A stretch of DNA of 64,000 nucleotides from Polynucleobacter necessarius. GTDB taxonomy: Bacteria > Pseudomonadota > Gammaproteobacteria > Burkholderiales > Burkholderiaceae. Position 1 is the stretch's first letter. Each line of letters opens with the position of its first letter. Location of the stretch: positions 522,457 through 586,456 of the forward strand of contig NZ_LT615227.1 in the NCBI RefSeq assembly GCF_900096755.1, read 5' to 3'. Below, one piece after another: positions 1-9,506 of this stretch. Under the pieces are notes generated by a model, which made no database searches, was not told the DNA's origin, and saw only the letters and a list, made by a program, of their open reading frames with translations. A program made the translations under genes and the position numbers.

Positions 1-130
1 CAAGCAGACTAAAGTCCTTGCCAAAGGCAGTGCTGCCGGTGATATCAATGTTTTTGAATTCTGACTTTGGGCTACAAGCTGTCAATACAACACACAGTAT
101 CACCAAAAGAAAAAAGCACAGAAATTTCAT
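1..130 (-). CDS. SCO1/SenC-type copper chaperone lipoprotein, N-terminal part only
   Basis: Only the first 43 codons lie in the window; the gene runs off the left edge. The start codon is the ATG at 128-130. The N-terminus is a lipoprotein signal: a charged start, a hydrophobic stretch and a lipobox LTAC, with the acylated Cys at about residue 20. It follows ctaB by 7 bases on the same strand at the end of the cytochrome oxidase cluster, the usual place in Burkholderiales for a SCO1/SenC protein that delivers copper to the CuA site of subunit II. The copper-binding CxxxC motif lies outside the window, so the family call rests on the lipobox and the position. Confidence 0.6.
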   Translation of the reverse strand, partial: MKFLCFFLLVILCVVLTACSPKSEFKNIDITGSTAFGKDFSLL

Positions 131-137
131 ATGACTC

Positions 138-1031
138 TCAGAGGAAATAGTGGTCTACCAATAGCGCTGCAAAAAGTAGCGATAAATAGGTAATCGAAAA
201 GCGGAAAGTTTTCTTGGCTAAAGCATCGCTATAAGAAATGAATAGCGCAACTACATAAGCCAAAAATAGTAAGCCCAAAATAATTGCAGACACCAAATAC
301 ACAATGCCGCTCATGCCATAGATGTAAGGCAACAAAGTAGCTGCGATCAAAATTAAGGTATAGAGAACGATATTCAATAAAGTAAAGCGCTCTCCATGGG
401 TTACCGGCAACATTGGAAGACCAGACTGAACATAGTCATCACGACGATACAAAGCAAGCGCCCAAAAATGTGGTGGCGTCCATACAAAAATAATCAGCAC
501 CAATAGCCACGCTTCAGCAGAAAGCGTATTGGTTACTGCGGCCCAACCAAGAGCTGGCGGCATTGCACCAGATAAACCGCCAATCACGATATTTTGTGGC
601 GTTGCAGGCTTAAGCAACCAGGTGTAAATCACTGCATACCCAACAAAGGTAGAAAGAGTTAACCACATCGTTAAAGGGTTGCAGAAGTTCCACAAAATAA
701 TCATTCCGAGCGAACCCAAAATGATAGAAAAAATAATGATATGAAACGGTGTCACTTCTCCCGTTGCTGAAGGGCGCCAAGAGGTGCGCTTCATCTTGGC
801 ATCGACTGCCTGCTCGATCAAACAATTAACCGCAAATGCAGCGCCTGCCAAAAGCCAGATGCCAACGATGCCGCCAAAGAGCACGGGATAGGGAACCATG
901 CCAGGGGTTGCCAAGAACATGCCAATCACAGCACAAAAGACGGCGAGCTGCGTCACTCTGGGCTTAGTTAAAACCCAATATTGACGCCAACGTGGCATAG
1001 CCACCGGTGTAGTTGTTTGAGGAGTACTCAT
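138..1031 (-). CDS. ctaB: Protoheme IX farnesyltransferase (heme O synthase)
   Basis: 297-residue integral membrane prenyltransferase of the UbiA family. It adds a farnesyl group to heme B to make heme O, the precursor of heme A for cytochrome oxidase. The first polyprenyl-diphosphate/Mg site is visible as N69 to D77 ([11 protein letters not shown]), and the second loop as [15 protein letters not shown] near residue 200, with about eight hydrophobic segments. The frame stays open 40 codons further upstream, but that part overlaps ctaA coding sequence. I chose the ATG at 1031, two bases after the ctaA stop and followed by a hydrophilic leader. Co-directional with ctaA, which uses its product. 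Confidence 0.95.
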   Translation of the reverse strand: MSTPQTTTPVAMPRWRQYWVLTKPRVTQLAVFCAVIGMFLATPGMVPYPVLFGGIVGIWLLAGAAFAVNCLIEQAVDAKMKRTSWRPSATGEVTPFHIIIFSIILGSLGMIILWNFCNPLTMWLTLSTFVGYAVIYTWLLKPATPQNIVIGGLSGAMPPALGWAAVTNTLSAEAWLLVLIIFVWTPPHFWALALYRRDDYVQSGLPMLPVTHGERFTLLNIVLYTLILIAATLLPYIYGMSGIVYLVSAIILGLLFLAYVVALFISYSDALAKKTFRFSITYLSLLFAALLVDHYFL

Positions 1032-1033
1032 AT

Positions 1034-2155
1034 TTATGCCATCTTCTTTTGAATGAAAGGCTTCCAAGAAGCCCAATAGCTCATTCTGACTAGACAGAAT
1101 ACCAAAGCAGCGGAGCCGCCGGTATGCAATAAAGCAGCCAATAAAGGCCACTGGAAAATCACATTAGAAATACCTGTAATGAGCTGCAACAAAAGCAAGC
1201 CCAGCAAAAGCTTAGCTATTTGACTAAGACCAGTTAACACTGGAGCAGCAAGCTGGAGCGCTCTCCAACCTAAGGCACCAAGCACAACTAAAACTACCAT
1301 AGCAAAGAGGCGATGTGTCCAATGGATGGTCTGCAACGCAAGCGGGGAGATGAATTCACCATGCGCATTTAAACCTAATTGACGCCAAAGCGTAAAGCCT
1401 TCGCCCCAATTTGTCTCGGGCCAAAAACTGCCTAAGCAGGTTGGAAAATCTGGACAGGCTAATACTGCGTAATTGGTGCTCACCCAAGCGCCTAAAAAAA
1501 CCTGAGTAAATAAAACAAAGAACGATAAAACTAAAAGCTGTGCGGAAAGCGGTCGAACTCGGATAGAGCGAATTGCTGAGTCCTTGCTCTCCCAAGGCTG
1601 TTGTGCATAGGCTGTTAAACAAGCCAACAACACTAAAGCCAACATCAAATGAATGGCGACAATGATCGGTTGCAACTTCAGGGTAACAGTCCAGGCACCA
1701 AATGCACCTTGCACGCAAACTAAAACTAATAAGCCCACACTACCAAGCAAGGGATTCTTTCCAAACTTCTTCAGCTTGGTAAAAGCAATACCCACTTGAA
1801 CCAAAATTAAAGCACCTACCGTCATCGCCAAATAACGATGGATCATTTCAATCCAGGCCTTAATTACCGTCACAGGCCCTGTAGGCAAGGCGCTCTCCGC
1901 TTGCTGTATGTCGCTAAGTGCATGAAAAGGATTGGAAGTACCATAACACCCAGGCCAATCAGGACAGCCTAAGCCTGAATCAGTTAAGCGGGTAAAGGCG
2001 CCAAACACAATCAGATCAAAAGTCGTAAAGACCAATACCCAATTGAGTTTTTGGAAAAAGCTATAGCCCGGCTTTCCCCAAAGATAGAGTAGCGGTAGCC
2101 CAGCAAAAACAATCGCAATTGCGGCAAGCTCTAAAAATAAAAACAAACTCGGCAT
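1034..2155 (-). CDS. ctaA: Heme A synthase (COX15/CtaA)
   Basis: 373-residue polytopic membrane protein that oxidises the C8 methyl of heme O to the formyl of heme A. Two halves repeat the same layout. Each has a Cys-rich loop (CPDWPGC in the first half, CPDFPTC in the second) and heme-ligand histidines in transmembrane helices (IEMIHRYLA and [10 protein letters not shown]). The length fits the proteobacterial family. The gene starts at the last base of the upstream membrane-protein gene and ends 2 bases before ctaB, so the two heme-modifying steps are translationally adjacent. No lesion seen. Confidence 0.95.
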   Translation of the reverse strand: MPSLFLFLELAAIAIVFAGLPLLYLWGKPGYSFFQKLNWVLVFTTFDLIVFGAFTRLTDSGLGCPDWPGCYGTSNPFHALSDIQQAESALPTGPVTVIKAWIEMIHRYLAMTVGALILVQVGIAFTKLKKFGKNPLLGSVGLLVLVCVQGAFGAWTVTLKLQPIIVAIHLMLALVLLACLTAYAQQPWESKDSAIRSIRVRPLSAQLLVLSFFVLFTQVFLGAWVSTNYAVLACPDFPTCLGSFWPETNWGEGFTLWRQLGLNAHGEFISPLALQTIHWTHRLFAMVVLVVLGALGWRALQLAAPVLTGLSQIAKLLLGLLLLQLITGISNVIFQWPLLAALLHTGGSAALVFCLVRMSYWASWKPFIQKKMA

Positions 2156-2811
2156 TACAGGTTCTCGCCCTTATGATTTAGCTTCAAGAGCTTTTCCAAA
2201 TCTTTTTTCATGCTGGAAAATTCTTTAGGAGAATTTGTCACAGGGAAATGCATCATCTTGGCAGGGCTTGGATCAATTAACTGGATCTGTTGGCCGGCGC
2301 CTTCTTTATTCAACCAAGCCTCAAATTCAGCTTTGAGTTTGGGATCCGATGGAGCTGCAACCACCTTAAGACCCGCTACCTTTTCGTCATAAATCTTGAT
2401 GACTTCAGGATCAACAGGCTTGCCATCGGTATTGACCCAGATAAGCTGCAAGCGTCCGCTTTCTCTGCCCATAGCAACTCTCGTCTGACGCATCAAAAAG
2501 AGCGCCTCGATGCATTTCTCATCTTTGATTTGGCACTCTCCGGCCGGGCGAGCAATCAAAAGCGTCCACTTACCTTTCACTGGCGCCTCAAGCCATGCGA
2601 CATTGAAATCTTGAGCTGGATACACCAGTGTGCCAAGATTGGTTTTGCCGCCTGCTGGCTTAATCACATAGTATGCAAAATAAGAGGCTATGACTGGAGA
2701 GGCGCAAGCCAGCAATAACAAAAGCATCTGTATGCGGCCACGACGAGTGCGCGCATTAATAGCTGATGCATCTATCTGAGATGCTGGAATTAATAACTCA
2801 TTATCACTCAC
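2155..2811 (-). CDS. Membrane-anchored protein of the cytochrome oxidase cluster, function unassigned
   Basis: 218 residues: a short cytoplasmic N-terminus rich in Arg (residues 22-27), one membrane helix at about 29-49, then a soluble domain facing the periplasm. That domain has the alternating beta/alpha look of a thioredoxin-like or SCO-like fold (TLLIARPAGEC, then RLQLIWVNTDG, then LKVVAAPSDP). It contains two cysteines about nine residues apart (GEC...EKC), but no CxxC and no classical SCO copper motif. It sits between surf1 (4-base overlap) and ctaA (1-base overlap), so a role in oxidase assembly is likely by position only. Homologues occur at this position in other Burkholderiales. I assign no biochemical function. 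Confidence 0.75.
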   Translation of the reverse strand: MSDNELLIPASQIDASAINARTRRGRIQMLLLLLACASPVIASYFAYYVIKPAGGKTNLGTLVYPAQDFNVAWLEAPVKGKWTLLIARPAGECQIKDEKCIEALFLMRQTRVAMGRESGRLQLIWVNTDGKPVDPEVIKIYDEKVAGLKVVAAPSDPKLKAEFEAWLNKEGAGQQIQLIDPSPAKMMHFPVTNSPKEFSSMKKDLEKLLKLNHKGENL

Positions 2812-3596
2812 TCTTGATCCCCATTCACGAATCCACGACGTTTATATTGCCGCAGACCACTGACTAACCAAAATACAAACCCAGCAAAAGCCAAGGCAAA
2901 CCACTGGAATGCATAAGCATAATGGCGATCGACCCCAGTTGTCAGAGGGGCCCAATCGCGGAGTAAGCCATCTTCTGAGCCGGCCTCAACCTCCCGCAAG
3001 ATAAATGGGCTTTGCATCCAGCCATGCAGCTTCCCTTCTGCAGCTAAATCAAAGTTTTGTTCAATTTTGGGTTTGTTTACATCAGCAGAAATCTTGCTTC
3101 CACCCAATTCATACACCTTACCAGGATGAGAAAATACGATGCCCTCAACATTGATCGCCTTATTGGGCGTTTGGACGGGCGGCAGAGTTTCACGATTGTC
3201 GTTATTACGCGGCGCCCAACCTCGGTTGACCCAAAGAACCTCTTCCCTGCCCTCAAGCCTCAAAGGCATCATGAGATAAAAACCTGACTGTGAATTAGTA
3301 CTTCCGACTGGAGGTATAGGTCTGGGTCGGTTATCAAGCCAGATAGCTGCCTCAGGGATGTACTGGCCACGTGCAATCATGCGGCGTTCAGCGGCCTCTT
3401 CCAAGGTCCAAGGGCCTGCATTCGCACTCAAGATAGGCATCTGTTGCCTCGCGAGTAAATTGGCCGCTAGGGTAATTTTGGTATCAGCCCTGCCTAGTTG
3501 CCAAATGCCAGCTCCACAGCCAATCGCAATGACCAGCAAGGCTGATACAGTAGCAACTATGCGCTTAGCAATGAGGGCAGTAAATAGACTATTCAA
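2808..3596 (-). CDS. SURF1 family cytochrome oxidase assembly protein
   Basis: 262 residues with the SURF1 layout: N-terminal membrane helix (about 12-32), a large periplasmic domain and a C-terminal helix (about 228-248) followed by a basic tail (RQYKRRG). Family hallmarks visible are WQLGRAD just after the first helix and the WVNRGW segment in the middle. SURF1 helps insert heme A into subunit I. The gene is divergent from the small DUF2909 gene (23 bases between starts) and overlaps the next gene by 4 bases, so it opens the surf1-ctaA-ctaB part of the cluster. Confidence 0.92.
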   Translation of the reverse strand: MNSLFTALIAKRIVATVSALLVIAIGCGAGIWQLGRADTKITLAANLLARQQMPILSANAGPWTLEEAAERRMIARGQYIPEAAIWLDNRPRPIPPVGSTNSQSGFYLMMPLRLEGREEVLWVNRGWAPRNNDNRETLPPVQTPNKAINVEGIVFSHPGKVYELGGSKISADVNKPKIEQNFDLAAEGKLHGWMQSPFILREVEAGSEDGLLRDWAPLTTGVDRHYAYAFQWFALAFAGFVFWLVSGLRQYKRRGFVNGDQE

Positions 3597-3619
3597 GAGA
3601 TTTAAAATAAGGATTCAAG

Positions 3620-3832
3620 ATGAAGTGGCTTATTCCTATTGTCCTACTAATGATTGTTTTTAGCTTAGGTTCCGCCCTGTATTACATGATGAAAGATAGG
3701 GGCAACAGCTCTCGCATGGTTCACTCATTAATGTTGCGGATTGGCTTATCTATCGCCCTATTTCTGGGGATTCTTTTGGCCCACTATTTCGGCCTGATTG
3801 AGGCCACCGGAATCAAGGTGGGCACCAACTAA
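3620..3832 (+). CDS. DUF2909 twin-transmembrane small protein
   Basis: 70-residue protein made almost entirely of two hydrophobic helices (about 3-24 and 38-60) joined by a short charged turn (MKDRGNSSR), the DUF2909 pattern. Homologues lie next to cytochrome oxidase assembly genes in betaproteobacteria. It is the only plus-strand gene in the cluster, sitting between ctaE and surf1, and is followed by a strong intrinsic terminator at 3864-3896. Function unknown; a membrane partner of oxidase biogenesis is a guess from position. Confidence 0.8.
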   Translation: MKWLIPIVLLMIVFSLGSALYYMMKDRGNSSRMVHSLMLRIGLSIALFLGILLAHYFGLIEATGIKVGTN

Positions 3833-3863
3833 AGAGTGCATCCATTAATGGGCACTTAAAAAC

Positions 3864-3896
3864 AAATCGGGGCTTTACTTTAAGCCCCGATTTTTT
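3864..3896. terminator. Bidirectional intrinsic terminator between DUF2909 and ctaE
   Basis: A perfect 12-bp inverted repeat (AAATCGGGGCTT at 3864-3875, pairing with 3882-3893) with a 6-base loop. It is followed on the plus strand by a T tract and on the minus strand by T residues of the complement. It lies 31 bases after the DUF2909 stop and 7 bases after the ctaE stop, so it can end both convergent transcripts. Confidence 0.9.
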
Positions 3897-3902
3897 ATTT
3901 CA

Positions 3903-4757
3903 TTACATCCAATAAACAGCGATGTAGAGACCCAGCCAGACTACGTCAACAAAGTGCCAGTACCAAGCCGCACCTTCAAATGCAAAGTGATGCTTAGATG
4001 TGAAGTCGCCACGAATCATGCGACGCAACACAATCACCAACATAGTGCCGCCAAGGAACACGTGGAAGCCGTGGAAGCCAGTCAACATGAAGAAAGTTGA
4101 ACCATAGATACCTGAAGTCAATTTCAAGTTCAACGCATGGTATGCATGGTAGTACTCATAAACCTGGAAGCCCAAGAAAACTACGCCCAAGCCTACAGTT
4201 GCTGCTAAGCCAATGATGGCTTTTTTCATGTGGTTTTCTACTAACGCATGGTGCGCGATAGTAATCGTCACGCCTGAGCTCAAGAGCAACAATGTGTTGA
4301 TTGTTGGAATTGGCCATGGACCCATCGTGGTGAATTTCTCAACCAATCCAGCAGGACCATCATTTGGCCAAACAGCTTGGAAATTAGGCCAAAGCAATTT
4401 GTTTTCTACATCACCCATCCAAGGTATTGCAATATTGCGCGCATAGAACAGGGCTGCGAAGAACGCGCCAAAGAACATAATTTCTGAGAAGATGAACCAT
4501 GCCATTGACCAGCGATAAGAGATGTCAACGTTAACGCCATTCTTGCCGGCATTTGATTCTGCAATGGTGTCGCCGAACCAGTTGTAAAGAATAAAGATAA
4601 CCCAGGCCACACCGGTAAGGGTTAATGGGCCGCCCCAAGAAGCGTGGTTAACCCATCCAGATATACCGAATCCAAAGGCGATCAAACCTAGTGCCGCCAT
4701 GGCTGGATGTTTAGATAGTCCAGGGACGAAATAGTATGGGGTTGAATTGGATGACAT
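3903..4757 (-). CDS. ctaE: Cytochrome c oxidase subunit III
   Basis: 284 residues with seven membrane helices. The C-terminal block has the family signature FEGAAWYWHFVDVVWL, and FFGAFFAALFYA marks the helix carrying the conserved acidic site. Subunit III is the non-catalytic core subunit of the heme-copper oxidase and stabilises proton uptake. I chose the ATG at 4757, preceded by a GAGAG ribosome site. The frame extends six codons upstream only through a TTG without a good site. It follows the DUF2970 gene by about 30 bases, in the order ctaG, DUF2970, ctaE usual for Burkholderiales. Confidence 0.95.
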   Translation of the reverse strand: MSSNSTPYYFVPGLSKHPAMAALGLIAFGFGISGWVNHASWGGPLTLTGVAWVIFILYNWFGDTIAESNAGKNGVNVDISYRWSMAWFIFSEIMFFGAFFAALFYARNIAIPWMGDVENKLLWPNFQAVWPNDGPAGLVEKFTTMGPWPIPTINTLLLLSSGVTITIAHHALVENHMKKAIIGLAATVGLGVVFLGFQVYEYYHAYHALNLKLTSGIYGSTFFMLTGFHGFHVFLGGTMLVIVLRRMIRGDFTSKHHFAFEGAAWYWHFVDVVWLGLYIAVYWM

Positions 4758-4786
4758 CTTATTCTCTCTATTCAATCAAAAAATAA

Positions 4787-4984
4787 TCAATGGGACACAA
4801 CTGCTTTCACGATCAACAGGAGAACGCCCATAAAAATCAAGGCGCCAATTACACCTGCAATGATAATGTGCACAAAACTTAATGAAGCAGCAACATCTTC
4901 CTGCAAACCTGACTTCTTACGCACACCCAAAAAGCCCCACAAAACGGCTTTCATAGATTGCATAAAACTACTTTTCTTTTTCAT
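4787..4984 (-). CDS. DUF2970 small membrane protein
   Basis: 65 residues: a basic N-terminal half containing the conserved AVLWGFLGVRKKSG block, then a single membrane helix (about 37-60). This matches the DUF2970 family, found with cytochrome oxidase genes in beta- and gammaproteobacteria. It overlaps the ctaG stop by 4 bases, so it is translationally coupled to ctaG. Its function is not established; oxidase assembly is inferred from neighbourhood. Confidence 0.85.
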   Translation of the reverse strand: MKKKSSFMQSMKAVLWGFLGVRKKSGLQEDVAASLSFVHIIIAGVIGALIFMGVLLLIVKAVVSH

Positions 4985-5571
4985 GAAGCCATCCTTGTTT
5001 TTGGGGCTGGAGGAGTACCGCCTAAGCCCAATTCAAAGAAGGTATATGACAAAGTAATTGTTTTTACATCATCCGGTAAACCTGCATCGATCACAAAGAC
5101 TACCGGCATCTTTTTTATTTCGTTTGCTGCTAGCGTTTGCTCCTGAAAGCAAAAGCACTCTAATTTCGTAAAAAACTCTGTTGCACTTTTAGGCGCATAA
5201 CTCGGTATTGCTTGAGCGCGTACCGGACGATTTTGATTGTTTGTTACTTCATAAACAATCTCGGTCATTTCACCGGGATGCACTTCTAAAAAATTCTTTA
5301 CTGGCTTAAACGTAAACGGGCCGCGACTGTTTGAGTCAAACTCAATGGTTACCGTGCGAGCATAGTTAACCTGTGTATTGCCAACCTTATTCGGGCTAAA
5401 GGCTCTGACACCATAATCATTCTTGCTTGTCACTACGTTAATTCCGGTGACCTCACACAAGGCCTTGTACATCGGAACCAACGCGTAACCAAAACCAAAC
5501 ATCATTACTGCTGCAATTAGCAGTTTTAATAAAATCTGGCGATTCAGTGATTGAGTTGAAACCATCGTCAT
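4981..5571 (-). CDS. ctaG: Cytochrome oxidase assembly protein CtaG/Cox11
   Basis: 196 residues. One N-terminal membrane helix (about 14-34) is followed by a periplasmic immunoglobulin-like domain. Cox11 proteins insert copper into the CuB centre of subunit I. The copper-site cysteines are present: C39 just after the helix (ALCEVTG) and the CFCF pair at C139/C141. Another conserved block, VTIEFDSNSRGPFTF, is intact. The gene starts 8 bases after the small assembly-protein gene. No lesion seen. Confidence 0.95.
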   Translation of the reverse strand: MTMVSTQSLNRQILLKLLIAAVMMFGFGYALVPMYKALCEVTGINVVTSKNDYGVRAFSPNKVGNTQVNYARTVTIEFDSNSRGPFTFKPVKNFLEVHPGEMTEIVYEVTNNQNRPVRAQAIPSYAPKSATEFFTKLECFCFQEQTLAANEIKKMPVVFVIDAGLPDDVKTITLSYTFFELGLGGTPPAPKTRMAS

Positions 5572-5579
5572 CGAGGGGA

Positions 5580-5726
5580 TTAACCCAACATACTCCGCTT
5601 AATCACAATACCAATAAAAAAAGTTACTACAACACTCAAAAGAATGAAGCCCACCCTGCGATTATTCGCAGCAAGGGCTTGCTTCTCTGAAGAATTAAAT
5701 TCCGGCTTCACGCATTTGCTCTGCAT
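5580..5726 (-). CDS. Cytochrome oxidase small assembly protein
   Basis: 48 residues from the ATG at 5726: a short polar head ([13 protein letters not shown]) and one membrane helix (about 25-44) ending in IKRSMLG. Such a small protein between ctaD and ctaG is a recognised component of betaproteobacterial oxidase clusters. This start overlaps the ctaD 3' end by 32 bases in another frame; the GTG at 5711 is an alternative that shortens the overlap. The open frame extends further upstream only as out-of-frame ctaD sequence. Function unknown. Confidence 0.65.
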   Translation of the reverse strand: MQSKCVKPEFNSSEKQALAANNRRVGFILLSVVVTFFIGIVIKRSMLG

Positions 5727-7302
5727 TAGGCGGAGTTTCAAAAGTGTGGTGCGGTGCTGGTGATGGAATTGTCCACTCCAAACCTTTAGCGCCATCCCAT
5801 GGCTTCATTGGGGCTTTCTCACCTTTGCCGCTATAAGCTGGCATTACCACGAAGAGCAAGAAATAAACCTGTGCCAAACCAAAGCCTAAAGCACCAATCG
5901 AAGCAACCGCATTGAAGTCAGCAAACTGAGTTGGATAGTCAGCATAGCGACGTGGCATACCTGCTAAGCCCAAGAAGTGCATTGGGAAGAAGGTGATGTT
6001 AAAGAAAACCATGGAAGCCCAGAAATGGATCTTGCCGCGAGTTTCACTAGCCATATAGCCAGTCCACTTAGGACACCAGTAGTAGAAGCTAGCAAACATT
6101 GCGAACAATGAACCTGCTACCAATACATAGTGGAAGTGAGCCACAACGTAGTAAGTATCTTGAACACCAATATCAATTGGCGCCATCGCCAAGATCAAAC
6201 CAGTAAAGCCACCCATTGTGAAAACGAAGATGAAGCCGATTGCCCACAACATTGGAGTCTCAAAGGTCATTGAACCTTTCCACATTGTTGCAACCCAGTT
6301 AAAAATCTTCACGCCGGTTGGAACAGCGATCAACATTGTTGCGTACATGAAGAACAACTGACCTGTTACCGGCATACCGGTTGCAAACATGTGGTGAGCC
6401 CAAACGATAAATGACAAGATCGCAATAGATGCGGTTGCATAAACCATTGAGCTGTAACCAAATAATGTTTTTCTAGAGAACGCTGGAACGATTTCACTGA
6501 TGATTCCGAATGCAGGAAGAATCATGATGTAAACCTCTGGGTGACCAAAGAACCAGAAAATATGCTGGAACATGATTGGGTCGCCACCGCCAACAGCAGA
6601 GAAGAATGAAGTACCGAAATGACGGTCAGTCAGAGCCATGGTGATCGCGCCAGCCAATACAGGCATCACAGCAATCAACAAGTAAGCAGTGATCAACCAA
6701 GTCCAGCAGAACATTGGCATCTTCATCAATGTCATGCCAGGAGCGCGCATATTCAAAATGGTCACGATGATGTTGATCGAACCCATGATGGAAGAAGCGC
6801 CTAACAAGTGGAGAGCAAAAATTGCCATGTCCATGCCAGGGCCCATTTGTGAAGTCAATGGAGCATAGATAGTCCAGCCGCCCGATGGAGCGCCGCCAGG
6901 AACGAGGAATGAGCTCAATAACAATGTTGCTGCTACTGGAAGAATCCAGAAGCTAAAGTTATTCATACGAGCAAATGCCATGTCAGATGCGCCGATTTGC
7001 AAAGGCACCATCCAGTTAGCAAAACCAACGAAGGCTGGCATGATCGCGCCGAACACCATCACCAAACCGTGCATGGTTGTGAGCTGATTGAAGAACTCTG
7101 GGCGCAAGAACTGCAAACCAGGTTGGAATAATTCCAAACGAATTCCCAATGCCATCACACCGCCAGCTAACAAGCTAACAAATGAGAAGATCAAATACAT
7201 CGTGCCGATGTCTTTGTGGTTGGTTGCGAACAGCCAACGACGCCAGCCGTGTGGCGTGTGATCATCATGCGCGTGATTGTGGGTAGTAGAGACTGTGCTC
7301 AT
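5695..7302 (-). CDS. ctaD: Cytochrome c oxidase subunit I
   Basis: 535 residues, twelve membrane helices, the catalytic subunit carrying heme a, heme a3 and CuB. Visible ligand motifs are [11 protein letters not shown] (heme a His), WFFGHPEVY (CuB His and the cross-linked Tyr), WAHHMF (CuB His pair) and [13 protein letters not shown] (heme a3 and heme a histidines). All are intact. It lies downstream of ctaC and upstream of the small assembly protein. Because ctaC is frameshifted, whether this subunit still works in a CuA-type oxidase depends on the state of that gene. Confidence 0.97.
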   Translation of the reverse strand: MSTVSTTHNHAHDDHTPHGWRRWLFATNHKDIGTMYLIFSFVSLLAGGVMALGIRLELFQPGLQFLRPEFFNQLTTMHGLVMVFGAIMPAFVGFANWMVPLQIGASDMAFARMNNFSFWILPVAATLLLSSFLVPGGAPSGGWTIYAPLTSQMGPGMDMAIFALHLLGASSIMGSINIIVTILNMRAPGMTLMKMPMFCWTWLITAYLLIAVMPVLAGAITMALTDRHFGTSFFSAVGGGDPIMFQHIFWFFGHPEVYIMILPAFGIISEIVPAFSRKTLFGYSSMVYATASIAILSFIVWAHHMFATGMPVTGQLFFMYATMLIAVPTGVKIFNWVATMWKGSMTFETPMLWAIGFIFVFTMGGFTGLILAMAPIDIGVQDTYYVVAHFHYVLVAGSLFAMFASFYYWCPKWTGYMASETRGKIHFWASMVFFNITFFPMHFLGLAGMPRRYADYPTQFADFNAVASIGALGFGLAQVYFLLFVVMPAYSGKGEKAPMKPWDGAKGLEWTIPSPAPHHTFETPPNAEQMREAGI

Positions 7303-7343
7303 GGATTACTCCGGTTTCGTTTTATCTGTACTTGTTAATCGAA

Positions 7344-8506
7344 TTACTTGCCGCCGCGCGCAGTAATAATTTCTTGGGTCTGAATCACTTCACCCGTCTT
7401 ATTACCCCATGCGTTACGTGTGTAGTAGGTCATTACTGCAGCGATATCGCCATCAGAAATCACACCAGCCCACTTCGGCATCGCGCCCTTACCATTGATA
7501 AGGATGTTGAATTGACCAGCCTTATAGGACCGTTAACAACTTTGCTGCCGTCCAATGCTGGGAATGCGCCCGCACCTTTACCGTTAGGTTGGTGACAAGC
7601 TGCACAGTTCGCTGCATATACTTTTGCGCCGCGTTCTTTTTGCTCATCTAATGTGTAAACCTTAGATGGATCATCACCGCCAGCACCCATCTCTTTTTTC
7701 TTCTCTTCTACCCACTTGGTGTAGTCCTCTTGTGAGACAACTCTCACAACGATCGGCATAAAGGCATGCTCTGCACCGCAGAGCTCAGAACACTGACCGC
7801 GGAATGTACCAATCTTGTCAGCTCTAAACCAAGTGTCACGAACGAAGCCTGGGATCGCATCTTGCTTAACGCCAAACGCTGGAATAGTCCAAGCGTGAAT
7901 CACGTCGTTAGCAGTTGTGATCAAGCGAATTTTTTTACTTACTGGCACAACCATTTCATTGTCTACTTCCATCAAGTAGGTGTTTGATTTTGGAGCCAAG
8001 TTATTGATTGCTTCACGTGAAGTTGACAAGGTAGATAAAAAGCTAATGCCTTCGCCTTCACCTTTGATGTAGTCGTAACCCCACTTCCACTGGTAACCAG
8101 TTGTCTTAATAGTGATGTCAGAGTTGGTGGTGTCTTTCATCGCCACAACAGTTTTAGTTGCAGGCAATGCCATACCGATAACGATGAGCAACGGAATCAC
8201 TGTCCAAATAATTTCTACAGTGGTGCTCTCATGGAAAGAAGCAGATTTATGACCGAGTGATTTACGGTGCTTGAGGATGGAATAAAACATCACTCCAAAA
8301 ACGCCCACAAAAATCAATGCGCAAATTACCAACATCATCCAATGCAACCAATGAATCTCTTGCATGATTTTGGTGGCAGGAGGCGCAAAATTCAGCTGAT
8401 TAACAGCTGGGCCACCAGGCATGTTCTCTGCTGCATGAGCAAAAGCAGTGCCAAAAGCTACTGCGAAATAGAGCGAAGCCCTAGTGAATTTTCCAAATAA
8501 ATTCAT
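7344..8506 (-). pseudogene. ctaC: Cytochrome c oxidase subunit II with fused cytochrome c domain, frameshifted near the 3' end
   Basis: The gene begins intact: signal peptide, two membrane helices, the CuA-binding block GQCSELCGAEHAFM, then a fused cytochrome c domain with heme motif CAACH (caa3-type layout). At about 7522-7526 one base is missing. The reading frame switches after VVNGPI and the written product ends at 7460 after 348 residues. The alternative frame continues with the expected end of a cytochrome c domain, including the axial-Met loop GAMPKWAG and a natural stop at 7344-7346 (about 387 residues if repaired). The truncated product keeps CuA and the heme-attachment site but lacks the methionine ligand loop. 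It opens the oxidase operon; promoter at 8595-8623. A sequencing error cannot be excluded for one base. Confidence 0.85.
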
Positions 8507-8594
8507 CTTATTCTCTGTTTATTGTCGTGAGCAAAGCAGCAAAAATGCCACAAAATGCCCAAAAAACGGTCTCAAGCCAATACATCCTGCCGTG

Positions 8595-8623
8595 ATTATA
8601 GGGTTAATTAGGCGCAACAACAA
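8595..8623 (-). promoter_or_regulatory. Sigma70-type promoter of the cytochrome oxidase operon
   Basis: On the minus strand TTGTTG (8618-8623) and a perfect TATAAT (8595-8600) are separated by exactly 17 bases. This is a near-consensus housekeeping promoter about 90 bases upstream of the ctaC start. The rest of the 179-base gap between ctaC and the bioC stop holds nothing else I recognise. Confidence 0.75.
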
Positions 8624-8685
8624 ACAGGGTTAACCCAGCTTGATCCAATCTTGGCCAAGGTTTAAATGATAGTAAGCACTTACAC

Positions 8686-9483
8686 TTAAGCAGAATTTGA
8701 CCTAGTCTTGCGTCCAATTTGATTTAGATCAATATAGGCAACGTTGTCCTTAGCCTTAGCAAGATGCTTTCCTATGACCCAGGCATGCCCATAAACCACC
8801 TCTAAAGTCAGTTTTTGCGGCAAAACGTCTGTTTTAGAGATCTCCAATGCAGAAGAATTTGATAGTTTTAGCGCCTCTATGTCGGCAATCAACAATGCTG
8901 GCTTTTCATAGTCCAGGGTGAGGTACTCCATATCCATCACGGGATCAGAAAAACGCTCTCCAAGCAGTGCGTCGCCCATATCGTGCATATCCCAGGGGCT
9001 TAATAAATTCTTCAGCTGCAAGTCGGATGGCTCAAGGGCTCGCAACTCTTTAGCGGAATCGGGCCCATAATAACTAAAAGCAATCAATCCCCCCTCCCTT
9101 AAGACTCGCCAACATTCCTGCAGAAAATGCTTTGGATCGGAAAGATCCTGAATTAGGAGATCACTAAAGACCAAATCAACAGAATTGTCAGGAAGATCAA
9201 ATTTGCCAGTGGATTGGTAATGCGCAAATGGGGCTGCATTGAAGCGAAATAAACTACGCCAATTCGACGAGGCCTTAGAGCGCCAGAGGGCAAATTCTGA
9301 AATACCTTCCTCAGCAAGGCTATGAATAGTTGCTCGTGGGTAACGGCTTGCGAATACTGCCAAATGCTTCCCGGGGAAGTCGGGAACGATTAAGACATCC
9401 TTCATATCGAGTTTGACGATATCCAATTTTTGCAGCATGCGTTCTGCAATTTCATCTTGTAGCCATCTGATTGGCTGGGTCAT
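8686..9483 (-). CDS. bioC: BioC-like malonyl-ACP O-methyltransferase (class I SAM methyltransferase)
   Basis: 265 residues. The fold order is that of a class I SAM-dependent methyltransferase, with the acidic segment FDLPDNSVDLVFSDLLIQDL, then LQECWRVLREGGLIAFSYYGPDSAKELR. The GPD(S/T)xxELR block is typical of BioC, which methylates malonyl-ACP to start pimelate synthesis for biotin. The glycine-rich motif I is atypical (VPDFPGKHL), as in some betaproteobacterial BioC proteins. It is divergent from comF, and the two starts are close (9483 and 9507). A generic methyltransferase is the alternative. Confidence 0.75.
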   Translation of the reverse strand: MTQPIRWLQDEIAERMLQKLDIVKLDMKDVLIVPDFPGKHLAVFASRYPRATIHSLAEEGISEFALWRSKASSNWRSLFRFNAAPFAHYQSTGKFDLPDNSVDLVFSDLLIQDLSDPKHFLQECWRVLREGGLIAFSYYGPDSAKELRALEPSDLQLKNLLSPWDMHDMGDALLGERFSDPVMDMEYLTLDYEKPALLIADIEALKLSNSSALEISKTDVLPQKLTLEVVYGHAWVIGKHLAKAKDNVAYIDLNQIGRKTRSNSA

Positions 9484-9506
9484 TGGCTCAGTATACTCAG
9501 CGCCCC

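Noticed and set aside
1032-1151. A 40-residue N-terminal extension of CtaB
   Set aside because: It overlaps ctaA coding sequence and is not family-like; the ATG at 1031 fits the family length.
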